DNA from: Typha latifolia
Lineage: Eukaryota; Streptophyta; Magnoliopsida; Poales; Typhaceae
Length of the DNA stretch: 64,000 bases
Direction: 5' to 3'
Assembly: GCA_019914945.1 (NCBI GenBank)
Contig: CM034111.1
Span: forward strand, 4,650,001 to 4,714,000
Within the stretch, counting starts at the first letter, position 1. The number at the start of each line of letters is the position of its first letter. The position numbers and the translations under genes were made by a program. The notes beneath the pieces are model-generated. The model worked only from the letters and a program-made list of their open reading frames with translations. It searched no databases and was not told where the DNA came from. Shown here piece by piece: positions 27,701-42,700 of the stretch.

Positions 27701-30700
27701 TTATCAAATAAATCATATGTTTGTTACAAACATATTTTTTTGGAAACCAAAGTTGTATTCAGCTAGTGCCTCTCTCGATCAGGAAGAGAGGCGCCAAAAT
27801 AAAGGATATTACATAGTTTAGGGGGAGCTAGATCCCAAGGACCCACAAACATACATCTAGACTCGCCTTACCCCGTTTGGCTTCCTAGTTAGCTGCCCAG
27901 TTACTCTCCCTTAACATGTGCACCACATTAACCTGTGCAACAGAGCTGAGCCTTGATTTACACTTAGCAAAACCTAAGTCTCCACGGACATCCTCCTTCA
28001 TTTTTTATCAGCTTCACCACCTTGAGGGAGTCTGATTCCACCTCTACCTTGCTGTGATTTTTGGCCAGTTCCAAACCCATATGGAAGGCCCAACCCTCAG
28101 CGAGAAGAGCGGACTCACACAGGATCGGCTCCCATGCAGCTGCAAGCATCTCACCTTTGGTTGACCGAAGCACCGCTTTAGCTCCACCTTGATAGTCCCT
28201 CTCAGTATAAGCTCCATCCGCATTCACCTTAACCCACCCTATGTCAGGAGCTTTCCACTTGATTCCCACCACCTTGGTTTGTTTTGTTGTTTTTTTAACC
28301 AACTAGGCATAGTCACGCGCTAGTTGCACCACTCTCCATGCAACCGCTCTTGGATGATCCTCGTCACCTCGAAACGCTATCGCGTTTCTTTGCTTCCACA
28401 CTTTCTAGAGAGTGAATGCAATTATGGCTTTGCACTCAATGTTTTGGTGGTGGTCCATTAACCAAATAGTGCTCCACTCATGGCTTATCTTGCTAGGCCA
28501 ATCATCACACCATACTTGTTCAGTTGCCAAGCATTCTGACTCCATTTTCATGTATTTGTATGAGAAGAACAAATGTTCCACTTTCTCCCTACGTAAACCA
28601 CAAAGAGGGCAGCTTTCCTCAAGCCCTATCCATAGAGAAGAGCCCTCGTCGACAGTCTGCCCCAAAGAAGCTTCAGCAAAAGAGTCGCACTCTCGGCGCT
28701 ACTAAAAGCCTTCACAACTCCTTCCACCCAGCCCATCCAGCCCGTTTATACGGCAAGAGGTAGTCATAGATGACTTTCGCCCTTGGCACCCCCACAAAGA
28801 TGAGGCCACCAAATCCAACTATCTCGACTCTCGGCATTGCTAAGCGTGGTCCTGTTGATGTCGAAGGCTAGCGCGAGTCCAACCTCCTTTATAAGCCTGG
28901 CCAACTGCCAATAGATACCATCAGCCAGTTCACTAACAATAAGGTTCTCGTTTAAGAGGTTTGGGTGTAGGACACAGGGTTGACGATTCCATGGCACCAG
29001 CGATACCCAAGGATACATCGCTGCTCTCGTCGACCTCCCATTTCCCACAAGCTTGTGACAGCCTTCCCTGACAATTGCTACCATGTTGCATATAGCTCTC
29101 TAGACCCACGAGGAGTTCACCGGCACCCGAGGCTCCCATGGGTTTAGCTCGCCATACTTGGCCCTTAGGAGTCTTAACCAAGGTTCCTCATTCAACACTT
29201 TGAACACTAGTTTTCCTAATAGAGTCGTTCTCTCAATCTTCTTTCAAGCTTGTTACTGAGTCCCAATTGATAAGATAGATTCCTGGCCACCTCCCTTCCC
29301 CCATAAAAACAGTCGAGTCTACTTTGTGATGGCTTCCAACACATCATTTGATAACCACAAGCACCCCCATTTAATATGGAGTTGATTAGAATCGACCTCT
29401 CGACCAGTGAGAAAAGGCCACGCTTCCACCTGGCGAGCTTCTTGCCCACCCGCTCGATCAACAGATGGTGCTTCTTGACTTTAATTTGGTGGCTAGAGAT
29501 GAGCACCCCCAGGTACGTGAACGGCATCGATGCACGTTGCATGTCAAGCCTGCTGCACACCGTGGTCATTTGGGCATGCCTCATCCACTTAGGAAGAGCT
29601 CAAATTTTTCAAAATTTACCTTATGATTAATAAGACTAGAGTACGTTGCTAAACAACCAAGGATGCATCTCGTGTTGGCGTCCATCGCTTGCACCGTAAT
29701 GAGCATGTAGTCGACATAGAGGAGGTAGGATATCTGAAACCCTTCGATTTGGAAGCCCGTAAGCAGGCCGTGGTCCACTCTATGGTTCAAGATGCTAGAA
29801 AGATTCTGAGCCACCAAGATAAAGAGGTAGGGGAAGAGCAGGTTGCCTTGCCGGAGGCCACGCTGAGGCAAGAACCACTCCGTTGGGGAGCTGTTGATGA
29901 GGAGAGCAAACCGTGGGGACAAAATGCATGCTTTGATCCACTCTCACTACCTCACTAAGAAATCCATTCTAGCTAAGGTGTGTAGGACCACACCGCAACT
30001 AACCCGATCATACACCTCCATATCTAGCTTCAACATCATCACTGGTGGGCTGCGCTTGCTAGTGATCATTGAATGTGACACTTCTTGCGCTGCCAGCGTA
30101 TTGTCCGAGATGCAGTGACCGGCTATGAATACTACTTGCTCTAGGCCGACAAGCTAAGGAAGGAGATGCTTCAATCTTCCCACAAGGATTTCGGCAATAA
30201 TTTTATACAACACATTGCATAAGAATATTGGTCTGTAATCTTTTACTTGTGTGGTTCTTGCGGGACAAGCGTGATGTAAGTCTTAACCCACTGATGCAGA
30301 AAAAAGCCATGGGAGAAAAAATGGCTCACCACCTTGCATATATCCTCCCCCATGACCAGCCAAAATTTGATATAAACCTCAAATTGGATCCCTTCAGGCC
30401 CTAGCGGCTTGCCGTGTGGAAGAGACTAGAGTGCTGCTTGGATCTCACGGGAAACTAGGGTGATCAGCTTCTCAACCTCCTCCGATGAGATCCTTGGAAA
30501 GCACGGCCAGCTTTGGTCAATTGCACTATTGGCCTCCTCTGGGCCCCATAGCCCATTGTAAAATTCTAGAAAGGCTTTACCTACCTCCTCTAGGCTTTGC
30601 ACCCACCTCCCATCTGCTTGGAAGATGCCAGAGAGTTTATTGCGGTTGCAATGAATAAATGTAGTGAGGTGAAAAAGTAGTGTTTCTGTCTCCCTCCTAC

Positions 30701-33700
30701 ACCCACTTGAGCTGAGATCTTTGCAGCCACTTTATGTTGATATGCCTATTAAGGGCCGATTTTGCAATCACAAAGCTTGGAGCCCGGCCTCATCTAGGCC
30801 GCCAAAGGTGTCAAGTTTTTTGTAGTCTGCCAACTTTTTGATGAACCTCTACAAGATAGCTCTCGATATTGCCCACTTTCAACCTGCTCCACCTTCTCAT
30901 TTGTTTATAAAGGGCACAGATTTTGTGCATGAGGGCATGTATTGGATTCCCCCAAGCCCTGCTGGCCCATGTCTCCCTAGAGATATGCTCACTTTCCTTG
31001 TATTCCAGCCAGAGAAGTTCATACCAAAACGGACTAGCTGCAACATCTTCATTCACATGAACCGCCAGCAGGAGAGGAGCATGATCTAAAGCTAAGGGAT
31101 CAAGATGGCGGACTAAGCACTGAGGGTGCAACCCAAGCCACTTAGTATTTGCCAACACCTAATCTAGGCGCACCCATATGCGGCGAGGTGCACATTGATA
31201 ATTACACCGTGTGTAAGGCAGATCCACATAACCTACATCACACAGCCCCACTGCCTTCACAAAACCAGCAAAGGCTTTCACCTTCGGCCCCAGCTCCACC
31301 ATGCTGGAACTCTTCTTCTAATTGACACTGAGAAAAGCATTGAAATCGCCAGCCACCACCCAAGGCATATTGATGGGAGAGATTTGAAGAAGCTCGTCCC
31401 ATAGCATACGTTGCTCCCCAATTAGTTACTCGCATACCACTAGCATTATCCACATCTTGCTTGCTGGGGAGGTGATGACGAGGTGCGTAGCATATTTAGA
31501 AGCCACAACAACATCCACCCACCCTATCTTGGTCTTCCAAAGTAGAATAATACCACCTGAGATCCCCTTAGCCAGAATCGCAAACCACGACCAACACCGG
31601 CCAAGAGCTTTTGCTGCTGTTCCGGCCTTCACCGAGCTAACATGGGTCTCCAACAAGACCATGAGGTCGATCTTGCGCTCTCTATTCAAGTTCCTACATC
31701 TATCTAGCACGTCCATCTTCATCACCTCGCCTTGTGGCCTATCATACCACATCGGTAGCACATAGCTGGAATACTTTCATGCACCATCATCTGCTCTTAT
31801 TCTTCCTCCTTCGGGCCTTAGCCAAACCATTATTTTGAGGGGTTTGGTTAAGTCTATCTCTACACACACGCATGCAAATCTGCTCCTTGTGTGGTCGGTC
31901 TAGCGTGGTCTCATCCACCATGAAGGGATTCCAAAGTAAGTCGCTACTAGAATAAGAGATTCTAGTTCACAGTATTCCTTTCGGAGGTTATGTAACTGTA
32001 TCCAAATAGGCACTGAGGCAAAAGCCGCCACCAATGGCTAGAAGTTGTCCTTCCATAGGATCAACTTCAGCACTTTTCCTAGTATAGTCTACGGCTCGTT
32101 GTTTAACACATACTCCATCTTCTCCATCTTTTCGAATCTAAAGGCGTAATAGCCTTCATCCATATCCGACACTGAGAAGCCCTCAATGCCATTCCACATC
32201 CTGGTGAGGTTCTTGAATCTCTCCAGAGGTATTCCCTTGTCGAGGAAATGACCAAAGAGCATTTGCTTCCATTTCGCTCTGCACTTCTCGAGCACCTCTG
32301 GCTCAACAATCACACAGTCCTCCACTTGCTTCTTCAGCTTGGCTAGTATCTCCACTAGAATATGCCATGATGTCTCCCTTGAGCGCTTAGGGCTAGCAAC
32401 TACTCATGCCCAGAAGGGGGTGGTCACAGGCAACTTTAGTCTGGCTGGTTCGGACGCCAACGTTCTACGTAGTAGAACATCCTCCCCCCTACTGGGGGCG
32501 AGAGGCTCTCTCCCTGGCTCTTCTCCAGAGCTCATGTAGCCACAATTATATTTTTTAGGATGTAGTTAAAAATTGCCTCATAAGTTATTGTACACATTAG
32601 TTGCATTCACAAGGATACTATACAAGATTAGAAGCATTTTCCACAAGTTTTTTCAACCAATTACTGGTAATAGAAAATTGCCCTCATGTTTTCATCTATA
32701 AATGTCACTTTCAAAAATTATGGTGTCTTTGGCCCCAACCCAAGCAAGAAGTCCTATAGCTTCTGGATTGCATTGGCCTTACAAGAAAGGTATGACTGAT
32801 AGAAATCTGTAAATACTGTTATGCTGTACAGTGTACACCTTGCTGCTAAGCAGTGAGTTGCTCCAAATTCTTTGACAAATTATTTTCTTTCCAAAAGAGT
32901 TAGGGTTCCAATGCTTGAAGGGCATGCACCTCTAAGGAGGATTTGTAATTCCGTATCAGCATCATCTCAAAGCCATGATGTTGCAGCCATTTGGACAAGT
33001 CTACACCACATGACCACATAGCTCTTCTTTGCTCACTACTTGGAGATGGAACCATGTCGACTCTATGAGTTGCAATTTAGCTATAGGTTTGGTAGAGATG
33101 CACATCCTGCCTGCGATGAAGTGAATGCAAAATAGTCCTTTTGGCTCTAAGGGGTTGAATAAAACTATCAGGATTTACAGTATACAATAGGCAGACTCAA
33201 ACGGTTCACTAGTACAAAAGGTTAAATAATAAGAAGTTACAGGATCTATGGAGCAGTTAAACGAGCAGGAATTCTACAGTGCTCAGACACTATTCCAATG
33301 CATGTCATTTGTAGAGAACAAGAAATGTAAAGGAAAATGAAAGCTTTTTCAAGTTGGATAAGTAATTCATATGTGGTGACTGTAATATCTCCAAATCTGT
33401 TCTCTTGAAAATCTTCATTTCATCATTTATGCTACTTAGAATAGGAGACCATATCATCATACTATAAATGTGTCTATTTGTGAATGAAAATCATGATACC
33501 ACAAACCAATCCTGTTCAATAACCCTTTCCACAAAATACAATTAATCTAAATATATATGAGTAAGAAGACTCCTTTATTACAGCTTGTGGCCTTACTAGT
33601 TGACAGACTAATCAACAAGTTAACTTTGACAGACTTTAAAAACATGTTTACTGTGACCACTACTGCAGTTGAATCTCCTGTAGGATATGAGATATATCAT

Positions 33701-36700
33701 GCATACAGCGTTAAAACATTTATATGACAATTAATGTCTTGTATAAACATTTGAAATCAAAGACTTATTGACTACAGAAGCTGCAAAAGTATCTGTGGGA
33801 AAAGGTTTTGGGGGAGTGTCCATGCCCTATTGGCAGATAATCATTCCAACACACTGCATGTCGCATAACCTGATGTGCATTTTAACAATCTTAATACCAT
33901 GCCTGTCATCATGTACCACCTGTCATACAGCACTTAAATCGATACTTTAAAACAAGGATTAGCTAAATAACTCATTAATGTCATTCCATAAGCCATCACA
34001 CTCAGTAGGACAAGTTTGTAGAATTTCTAGATAGATTTGATATCTATGATCTGTTGTTATAGGATAAACCTTTTCCTTCTAAGCCCATGCAAAGCACAAG
34101 TTATCCCCCTTCACTTTCTTTATTTCAACATGGTAGAGCTCCAGTCCAACAATTAATCAACATTAGATATCACCTCTCTTAATATGATCCTCTTTGACTG
34201 CAAAAGTCTTGAAGAACTCTATTAGTGCCCACAAAGTGACTTGGACATCTTCTCTCACAGGCAGTTCACAAAAAGAAATCTTGGTGGCACCTTCCATTAT
34301 CCAGCTGTGTGCTGGAATTTAACCAATAAGCTGCTAATGCTCGGAGAACAGTGTCCTACTAGTTATGATGGAGTCACACAAATGAGTATTCTAAGATATC
34401 TTATGAAGTAACCATCCTCCATACCTAGACAATTGCTATGCATTACAGAAAGAATGAAAGTAGGGAAGGCTCCAGAAGGACAAATCATTTGTCACATATC
34501 TATATCAATATTCTAAATAATATAATTTTCAAAAGTCAAAAGCATGTCAAACACATAAAATTTAAAAGCAACTCTCTAGGGATAAGCACAAGTATTGTCA
34601 AATGAAGATATAAAGATAAACCAACACAAGCACTTCCACAACATGCAAACAAATTATGTCTGAAAAATACGTAATGGGAATGGGGGCAGAAATATCTAGC
34701 ATACCCAAGTTGTGAGTATTTCTGAGGCAGCATCGATCCAATTTTATCAGTGAACTACAAAGGCCAACCAATTCTGTGAGCAGCTAAAGTAATTTGCTGC
34801 ACCATTTAATATGTAAAGGAAACTAAATGTTTTGCACATCTAACCTGAAGAACAGGGCGATAAACTGATGCCGCCAGATAAATCCCTTGATCTGGTAGTA
34901 CAGCTGTAGTTCCATACCCTTCCTGTTGTACATTTGGACCCCTTCGCCATCCTTGGCCAGCAGCTTAAAGGCAAAAAAAAGGTCATGCAATTAAATTTCA
35001 GAAATGTGAAGATTATGACAGAAGTGACAGAACCAACAGCTAATGCAAGAAGGTCTTAAAGATGCTGAAAATAGAGCAAAAAAAAGCAACTGTTAACTGG
35101 AGTAAACAACTTTTTACTGAGCTACATAAAATGCTCAGACAATCTGGTTAAAGCCATTCCTATTTATGAAAAAGCCATTCTGAAAATTTGGTAAAAGATA
35201 TTAAGATTTATCCAGTTGAAACATGCACAATATATGTATTGCAAGAAGGTCCACTAGTTGCCCTTTGGAATGACTAACCATTCTTCTGAACTATTTATAA
35301 GTTTGTTCTCTCTTTTTAGCATTACAAGAAGCATTCGAGTTAATGGAAGTCATAACTCATAACATTGTTTGAGGGAGTAACTTAGAATTAGAAAGTGAAA
35401 CGGCAGTTTAAGATGAGCTCCAACAAGGTGAATACTGTGATACCACTCAAGATTTTGGCGTACTATAGGTTGACTCTTATGTGGGTCAATAATATATATG
35501 CCATCAAAAGTGCAGTACCTCTGACTGTAGTTTGAATTTTGGTTTTAGGACCTCAGAGAAGACTCAAAAGTTTCCAGTAGATGGGGTCAATCGGGTGAGA
35601 GTGGTAATCTTCTCTTTTGAGATAAAGATCCATCAGAAACAAATTTCTGATTGATCAATTAAAGTAAGGAACTTAGTAAACAACCCCTTGCTTAGACAGA
35701 AAGAAAAAGAGAGAAGCCTGTGAAAGATTTAGATGCTGAGCATGTCAATGCAAATTAATCTCTCAGGAAGAGATAGGAAAAGCTGAACAAGGCATTAAAT
35801 CAGACTACTTCAAAGATATCTTTCAAATGCCTCCAATCAATGCATCATTCGATAAAATTTACTTTATATTCTATAATATAACACATTTCTTTTGTATGAA
35901 TTAGATCCCAAATAACCTTAATTATCAAGTTCATTGGTATGTTTTTGCATCTCTTGATGCTGATTAACAGAAAGAATCTATGTTATAATCAGTAAGTTTT
36001 CACATCTCCTAGTAATGATTGACAGATAGGATCTCTTCAGATGTCCTATCACTCACATTACAAAGCTATTACAATTGGTGCCATCCACTTTACATCCAAT
36101 TTATGCATAGGTAAGGAATCTCCAAGAAGGCCATTTTCTGTTCCACCAGGCACATTCTATTTTGGATGTCACGAATGGTTTCTAAATATCTTTCTCTGAG
36201 ATTTGGAACCAGTAGAAACACCCCACTGGCCTTCTGCCTCCCTGCTACCCTTCATGTTTTCTCCTTGTCCTCTCCCTATTTCTTCCTTTAACTTCCCCTC
36301 TTGTGTTTCTCCTCCCTCTCTCCCTCACTCCCCCTCATTGTACTTCTTTCCAATTAATAAAAGTATAAAACTTATCTCACTCCCCCTCACTCCCCCTAGC
36401 CCACTTTCAATCAGAAAAGAGTATCAAGAAAGCAAGGTCTTAACGACCACTGTATCTCATAGAGAAGAGAAACCTCCTTTCATTAAAAAAGTTACCACAA
36501 AAAGACATCATTGCACATGCAAATCTCTGATCTTCAATGGAAAAGAGTTGGCACGTTGCATAAGCTTTTTCTTCCAAAAGTTCAACCGATAAGGCTATAT
36601 GAAATCAACTGAATTTAAGCAACCAATATTCAGCATCAGTCTTTCTTAGATGAAAACTTCCTCAATGATTAAAGATCCATCAGTTCCCTCTAGTTTCTGG

Positions 36701-39700
36701 TATAGAACAACAATCATCATCTTTGACTTTACAAGGTTTTGCATTATAAAGTGAATCAAATTCTGATCCTCAAAAATAACTCAGCTGCACTATTGAAAAT
36801 CATGTGTAGCAACTAGCAACATTTTGCTTTCAACTTGACAGTTTACCAACCATCAGTCTTAATTATAGAAAAGTCACCACCAATATGGAAGTTCCTTTAT
36901 TTTCTTAAGCCAGCATGAATCTGTATTGAAGATGGAAGCAGCTAACATATTTCTTGCTAAAGGCTTTTTAAGTACTGTGAGATAATTGCTGCAAGTGAAC
37001 AATGCAGATCATTCACAAGCTGTCCCGGGCTAGTTTTCACTAGCCAGACCATATTCCACTACTTTCTTTTTCTTTTCAATATGATGTTAGTAAGCCTCGA
37101 AAAAAGCCTACGTGCCTTAGTACAAAGGGAGCAAAGGCTTCAATTCAGTAAGACTAAAGCTTCTTATCATTTGCTGACAACTAACCAACTAAAATCACTC
37201 ACTATTAAAGAGCAAGTGAGCTTGCATAGACTCCAGGTAGTGATTAAGAATTCCAGTCAGGTAGAATGACCTAGCTCCATCTTTCGACTTCCAGATATCT
37301 CTAGTCACCTATACATCTGTTGAATAATGTTAGTTATTGGCCATGGTCACAGTGATAAGTTAAGTTTGAAAGGGTAGGGATTGGGAGGGCTCCAGTCTAT
37401 TCAAATTCAACATGCTGTTACTTTTTACTAAATTGACAGACTAGGCACTCGTAAGTCTCTTCATATTCTTCCTTTAAGAGGTTCAGAAGCGTAAAATGAC
37501 TGAAACCCAATTAAGCATCACTGAGGTAGAGGGAAAAAAAGAATGATACTATAAGAGAGCTGGGTCTTGCCATCTATTCAGGCAACAAACAAATTCAATA
37601 AGATAGATAAAGGCCTCTAGTGCATTAGAACGATGACAAACAAATGCTATAGCCGTTCAAACTCGGATTATTATAGATCTATGTATAGTTTTTCAGGCTT
37701 GTAACTCATGATTCATAAATCATACCTTCATTTGGCATAGAAACAGCTGCATCTGTAAAGCGAAAAGCAAAAGAAAGGCCTTCAGATCCGTCCCTGTAAT
37801 AAAACAATAATCAACACTAGAAAAATAATTTGCAAGGAAACGCTAAAGAATAAACTTGATTAGAAAGCAGATGTATAACAAAGGAATCCTGGGGTGTCAA
37901 GACATAGTTGCAAATGTGCAATACTACCACCATAAGAGGCGTTTGTCAAAACATCATATGAAAGAGAAATAGGAACTTCTATTGCAAATGAAGACCTCTC
38001 TTTTTGAAATCTGGAAACAGTTTTGACTAAAGATTTACAACTACATGTTGGTAATGGACAAACATATAAGGACAAAATTACTAATGCTTAGAAACTAACA
38101 CACTCCAGAATCCAGATATTTGATCTCATTATCTTACAATTTAAGCTTAATGCAACCTATTTAATCCTATTCATCTTCATCAAAGTGTTTTCCACCATTT
38201 TATTTCCTCACCTACCAAGTGAAACTAAAACAAATCAGAATTTTAATTCAAAAAGAAAAAATAACAAAACTTAATTGATTTAAACAAAAATGAATCAACA
38301 ATTGTCATGCCACAGCCAATGTTGGCAAGTAATCTGCAGGCCATGGAAGTTACCATGTTAAGTGTTGCCACAAAAGACCATGCTCATGCCATAGCAGCAA
38401 CACAGCCATTGGCATGGTTCAAACTTCAAAGTCTTGAAGAGAGGCAGAGGAAGAGGGAGAAGGACAGACATAAGTCATCATCACCAATCAAAGAGAGAGG
38501 GATCCAGAGTGGAGCATCATCAAACAAAGCAAGGGTGAGAGGAGCAAGCATCCGTGAGAGAAGAGCAAGAGAAGGAGAAAAGACATTGCCGACCATAGCA
38601 AGAGAGGCACTGATAGTGACAGAAGGATGGTGGAGACACTGCCGAATACTGTATTGGATCCCCTCTCAGAACATATGAGAAATTAGAGAGAACCAAGTGA
38701 AAGGAAGTTGTTACCACATCCATTCAGAGAGCCGAATTTCAAGGTAGGAGAGGAGAGTCACTAAAAATAAATTATGCTTCAATCAAATGACCATATTAAT
38801 ATCTTAAGTTGGATTTTCTTACGAGTCTTTAGTGTCCTCTCTGATATGTCTAAGGTTATCAGTTCCCACAACATAACTTGTTTATGTAGTTTGTGTCCCA
38901 CTTTGAATTACTTTTAGGGCAAAGAGGATAGTACCATTTTCATAATTCTATACATATATCAAAAACACTTACTCTACTCTGATTTACAAATAAGAGAAGT
39001 AATGTTTCTTACTTGATGAATGTGTAAAATGACCACGTAAAATTTTGAATCACATTTAAAGGAAATGTAATACCTAGATTAACGATAGCCGTGCTATGGT
39101 GGCACATCCAGGAGAAGCGTGAGGTTCAAATGGATAGTAGTGATCCGAAATGGATTCGTTAGAATAGTAAACCTAAAATATTCCATGATGTTTTTATTTA
39201 TCATGTGACAAACATGATATATCCTGTGGAGTCTATTTTTTTTAACTTCCTATTTTTATTAATTATCATCAATCAACTTTAGTCATTTTCTAAACAAACA
39301 TAACATGTCATGTGAAGTCCATTTTTTTTAACTTTTTTCTATTTTCATCAATCGTCATCAATTAACTTTAGGTGTCATGAGATGCACTCACAAAATGATA
39401 TGAATGCATTATAATTATTATTATCGTATCAATCACAGCCACTAGAGCCATAACACCCATATTATAATCTATGTTTATAATCTGCATATGCTTCTGGTGT
39501 GCTTGTACGGGTGCCAATCGTTCCTGTGGATGTTTAATATCCATATCATATAATAGAAGAATTGTAAAATTTATATTTATATGAAGACTATGTGAGACGT
39601 TACAATGAGCAATACTATCAATGGATGAGATTTTAAAATTATCGATAATATTTAACGCAACATTCTCGTATAATTCTTGTGCTGACAAACAAAGTCTTTG

Positions 39701-42700
39701 ATCCTTCTCGTCATTCTACGATCAACTAGATATTAATTTTAATTATTAAACTATTATTACTTAATATTATGTGTTGAATGATATTACGTGTTCAATCATA
39801 TTATATGGAGTGTTTAATTACATTATGGAATATTTAATCATTAATACTAGTTTTTTAATAAATGTATTCACTCATATTATGTGTTGAATTTCTATTTGAC
39901 TATGCTATATTTTTAATAAAATAGGTCATCTATAATAATAATCTAATATAAAGACTCTAATGTAGGTTTTAATATATAAATTCAAACCAGAAACTAAAGA
40001 ATGATGTGTCGAAGACCCAAAAACTCTCTAAATATCCTAATTTTTTTTTAAAATATATTGAAGGTGTGCTGGCGACACGTCAGAGCGTGTTGATAGTCGC
40101 GTGGCATGGGCGTGCCTTCAACACGACCGTCATTGAGCTAGATAACAATGAATGATATCATTGTCAACATTAATATCCTATGACTAAGTTCATCTAAGAG
40201 CAACAAAGTTATAAATGTGATTAATGCCAACGTAGCATTAAATACACATTTATCATATACTTCTTAGAAAAAGGGGAAAAAAAGACCACTTAGGTTGCAT
40301 TCGGTAATGGAAATGCTACGGGTCTTTTACCACCAGCTTATAACCTTGACTGGTTCCAAGATAACTCTAAATAAGAGAAATGATGAAATAACTCCACTTT
40401 CTTAGTCTAAATAATTCATCCTAGTATAAAGAAACAAACAATCCTTTTTTCTTTTTTTTAAAATGCAACATTGCTCATTGGCTATTCCTTTCAAAAAATT
40501 AAGATGTTTGGAACAACTATAGGATTAAAGTAGTGCGTCAAGCTTATTACTCTTGTATGCCAGCAGATTATTTCTAAAACGCAATACAGTCCAGTTATCC
40601 ACAGCACCTACAAAATAATTGTTCCTTCACATAATATTACCTTGATTTTCTTCCATAAATTTCATTGTGCCTGAGATTTACAGGTCAATAATTAAAAAGA
40701 AAGTGCATCAAATGGTTTAAATAACTTACACAACTTGAGGATTAAGAATATGACACAATATATATTGAACATAAGGGATGAGAGACAATAGACATGTACT
40801 ATATGTTTGATGAGATATTAACCTCTTTTCCTTCACAGGGGCCTTGTTTGCAAGTCTAGCTGTCTGGACAGCTGCATCTGCAGTAGCAGCTTCTGGAGTT
40901 GCTCGTAAGATTTCACATATGAGTTGTTGGCATTCACTCTGTTCACATGGAGAAAGCAAAGAAAATGAAGATGAATTATGGAATATCTCCTTTGCACAAA
41001 TTTCAGATATGTAATAGTATTCAGCGATTCAGTATGTAGTGAAGACAAGACAAATAAATAACCTCTAGAATGCCATTTAGGATATCTGATCTGCAGTTTA
41101 CCTGTATAACAGTCAGAGAGAAGGCCATACCGAAGCCTCCATTAACTTGAGAAGATTCAGAATCTGGGTTCCAGCTTAGGTCACCTGTTGTGGACTTTGG
41201 TGTGTTTATACTGTCGCTTTGTGAGGCTGACTTTGATTCCAGGAGCTCCCCGACAATAATATGGTTTTCTGGCCATATCGGAGTAACCAGGTAAATCAAG
41301 CTGAGCTAGCATATCACCTTTTCCTAGAAAACCAAGACAAATAACACACAGGGAAAAGATTACTCACCAAGAATATGGACAATAGAATCTAATACTGAGC
41401 TAAGAAGTTCGCTAGCTGCACATTGTGCTTTTCCCATGGGTGTCATCGCCGGCGAGATGGGACTAACAGCTAGCTGAACTCCCGTAAAGGATGACCCGTT
41501 CTTAGTTTTCTGTTTCAACAATTGGTAGCTCTCTGGGAGCCCTTTCAACGAACATATTTCTGAAATAGATGTTTTGGGAGCTTGACCTAGGCGTGATCTT
41601 GACATGCTCCGTTCTGCATATGATTTTATCTTTGAAGTAATAATTTCATGGACAGTAGGACGCAGTCGTTGGCTGTCAACATGAGAATAGTTATATTATG
41701 GACAGAAAAATCACAAGTATCTGGAAACAGAGTCAATAAATTCATATTCCAATCATTTAGCTGAACAATTTTTTGAGGAGATTATTTTAGACATTCAGAT
41801 AACAAAACTCAAAATATGAATCAATTATATGATAATAGTAAAAATCCAACTTTCTAAATATTCTATTTTTCGCATGAAAGAGAAGCACAACTATTCCAGA
41901 AGACTCGGACAGCATAATTTTTGCAAACATCCAACAAAATTATTCGTCTTTTTTAAGACTTTTACACTTCTTAATTCATAATTGTGAATTTCTCTCAGTG
42001 CGAAAATAAAATGTAGATTCGGGAATAGAAACAACCTTGATGCACCACTTTCGGAGTTGCTTAGTTGATGTCTAGTTATTTGTCACTTTGTTAGTTTGGG
42101 CTTAGCCTAGTCAGGTCAATGGACCTAGTTATTGTGTTGCTTTGCTATGTTGGGTTGAGTCCTAGTTGCTTGTTTAGCCTTGTAGCTCTTCCTATCTTTA
42201 GCTCTCTTTATATACAGCTGTAGAGAAGCAGATATGGGCAGTGAATAATATTATCATCTCTCTCTCTCTCTCTGTCTGTCTGTCTGGCTAAACCCTGGAA
42301 TGCCCCTCCTCCTTGTGTTGTCAGCCTACCACAAGAATCGAACACCTTTAACAGAGGTGTATCAAGCCTCTACAATAATAGGGTAAGCCTACTTACATCT
42401 CCTCTGGAGACCCCAAATAGGGCCTTCTTTTTTTAAAAGCAATTTAAATAAAAAATATACTAATATACTACTAAAAACAAAGTATTTATTCATTAGGTGT
42501 CTCCATTGGGATGAGATCTCATCAATTTGCCATATCATTCCCAACCAATCCATCTTCTTACCCTCACCCCTTCTCTCTCCTCTCTCAAAAACGTCTCCTC
42601 CCACCTCAAAACAATATCCTCCCTCCTCTCCCAGCTCATGATAATTGAAGAGCACTAATGAGATAGTGAAAGTGGAGGCAGTGTCATCGCTCAAGGGAGG

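Larger units (their letters stand above)
27735..32540 (-). mobile_element. Decayed L1-type LINE in SEC8 intron 14
   Basis: Non-LTR retrotransposon of about 4.8 kb on the SEC8 strand. Read 5' to 3' on the minus strand it shows an initiating ATG (complement at 32533-32535), a DUF4283-like N-terminal region, an EEP endonuclease, a reverse transcriptase, a zf-RVT region, RNase H, and a 3' end TTTGGTTTCC followed by an A7 tail (T run on + at 27735-27741). Stops and frameshifts interrupt it, and the RT active-site box is altered. I could not see a target-site duplication, so the 5' boundary is approximate. The copy is inactive. Confidence 0.9.

Noticed and set aside
36203..36592. 129-residue + strand frame in SEC8 intron 12
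   Set aside because: Pro/Ser/Leu-rich translation of a CTCCCC-type tract; no domain, no splice context.
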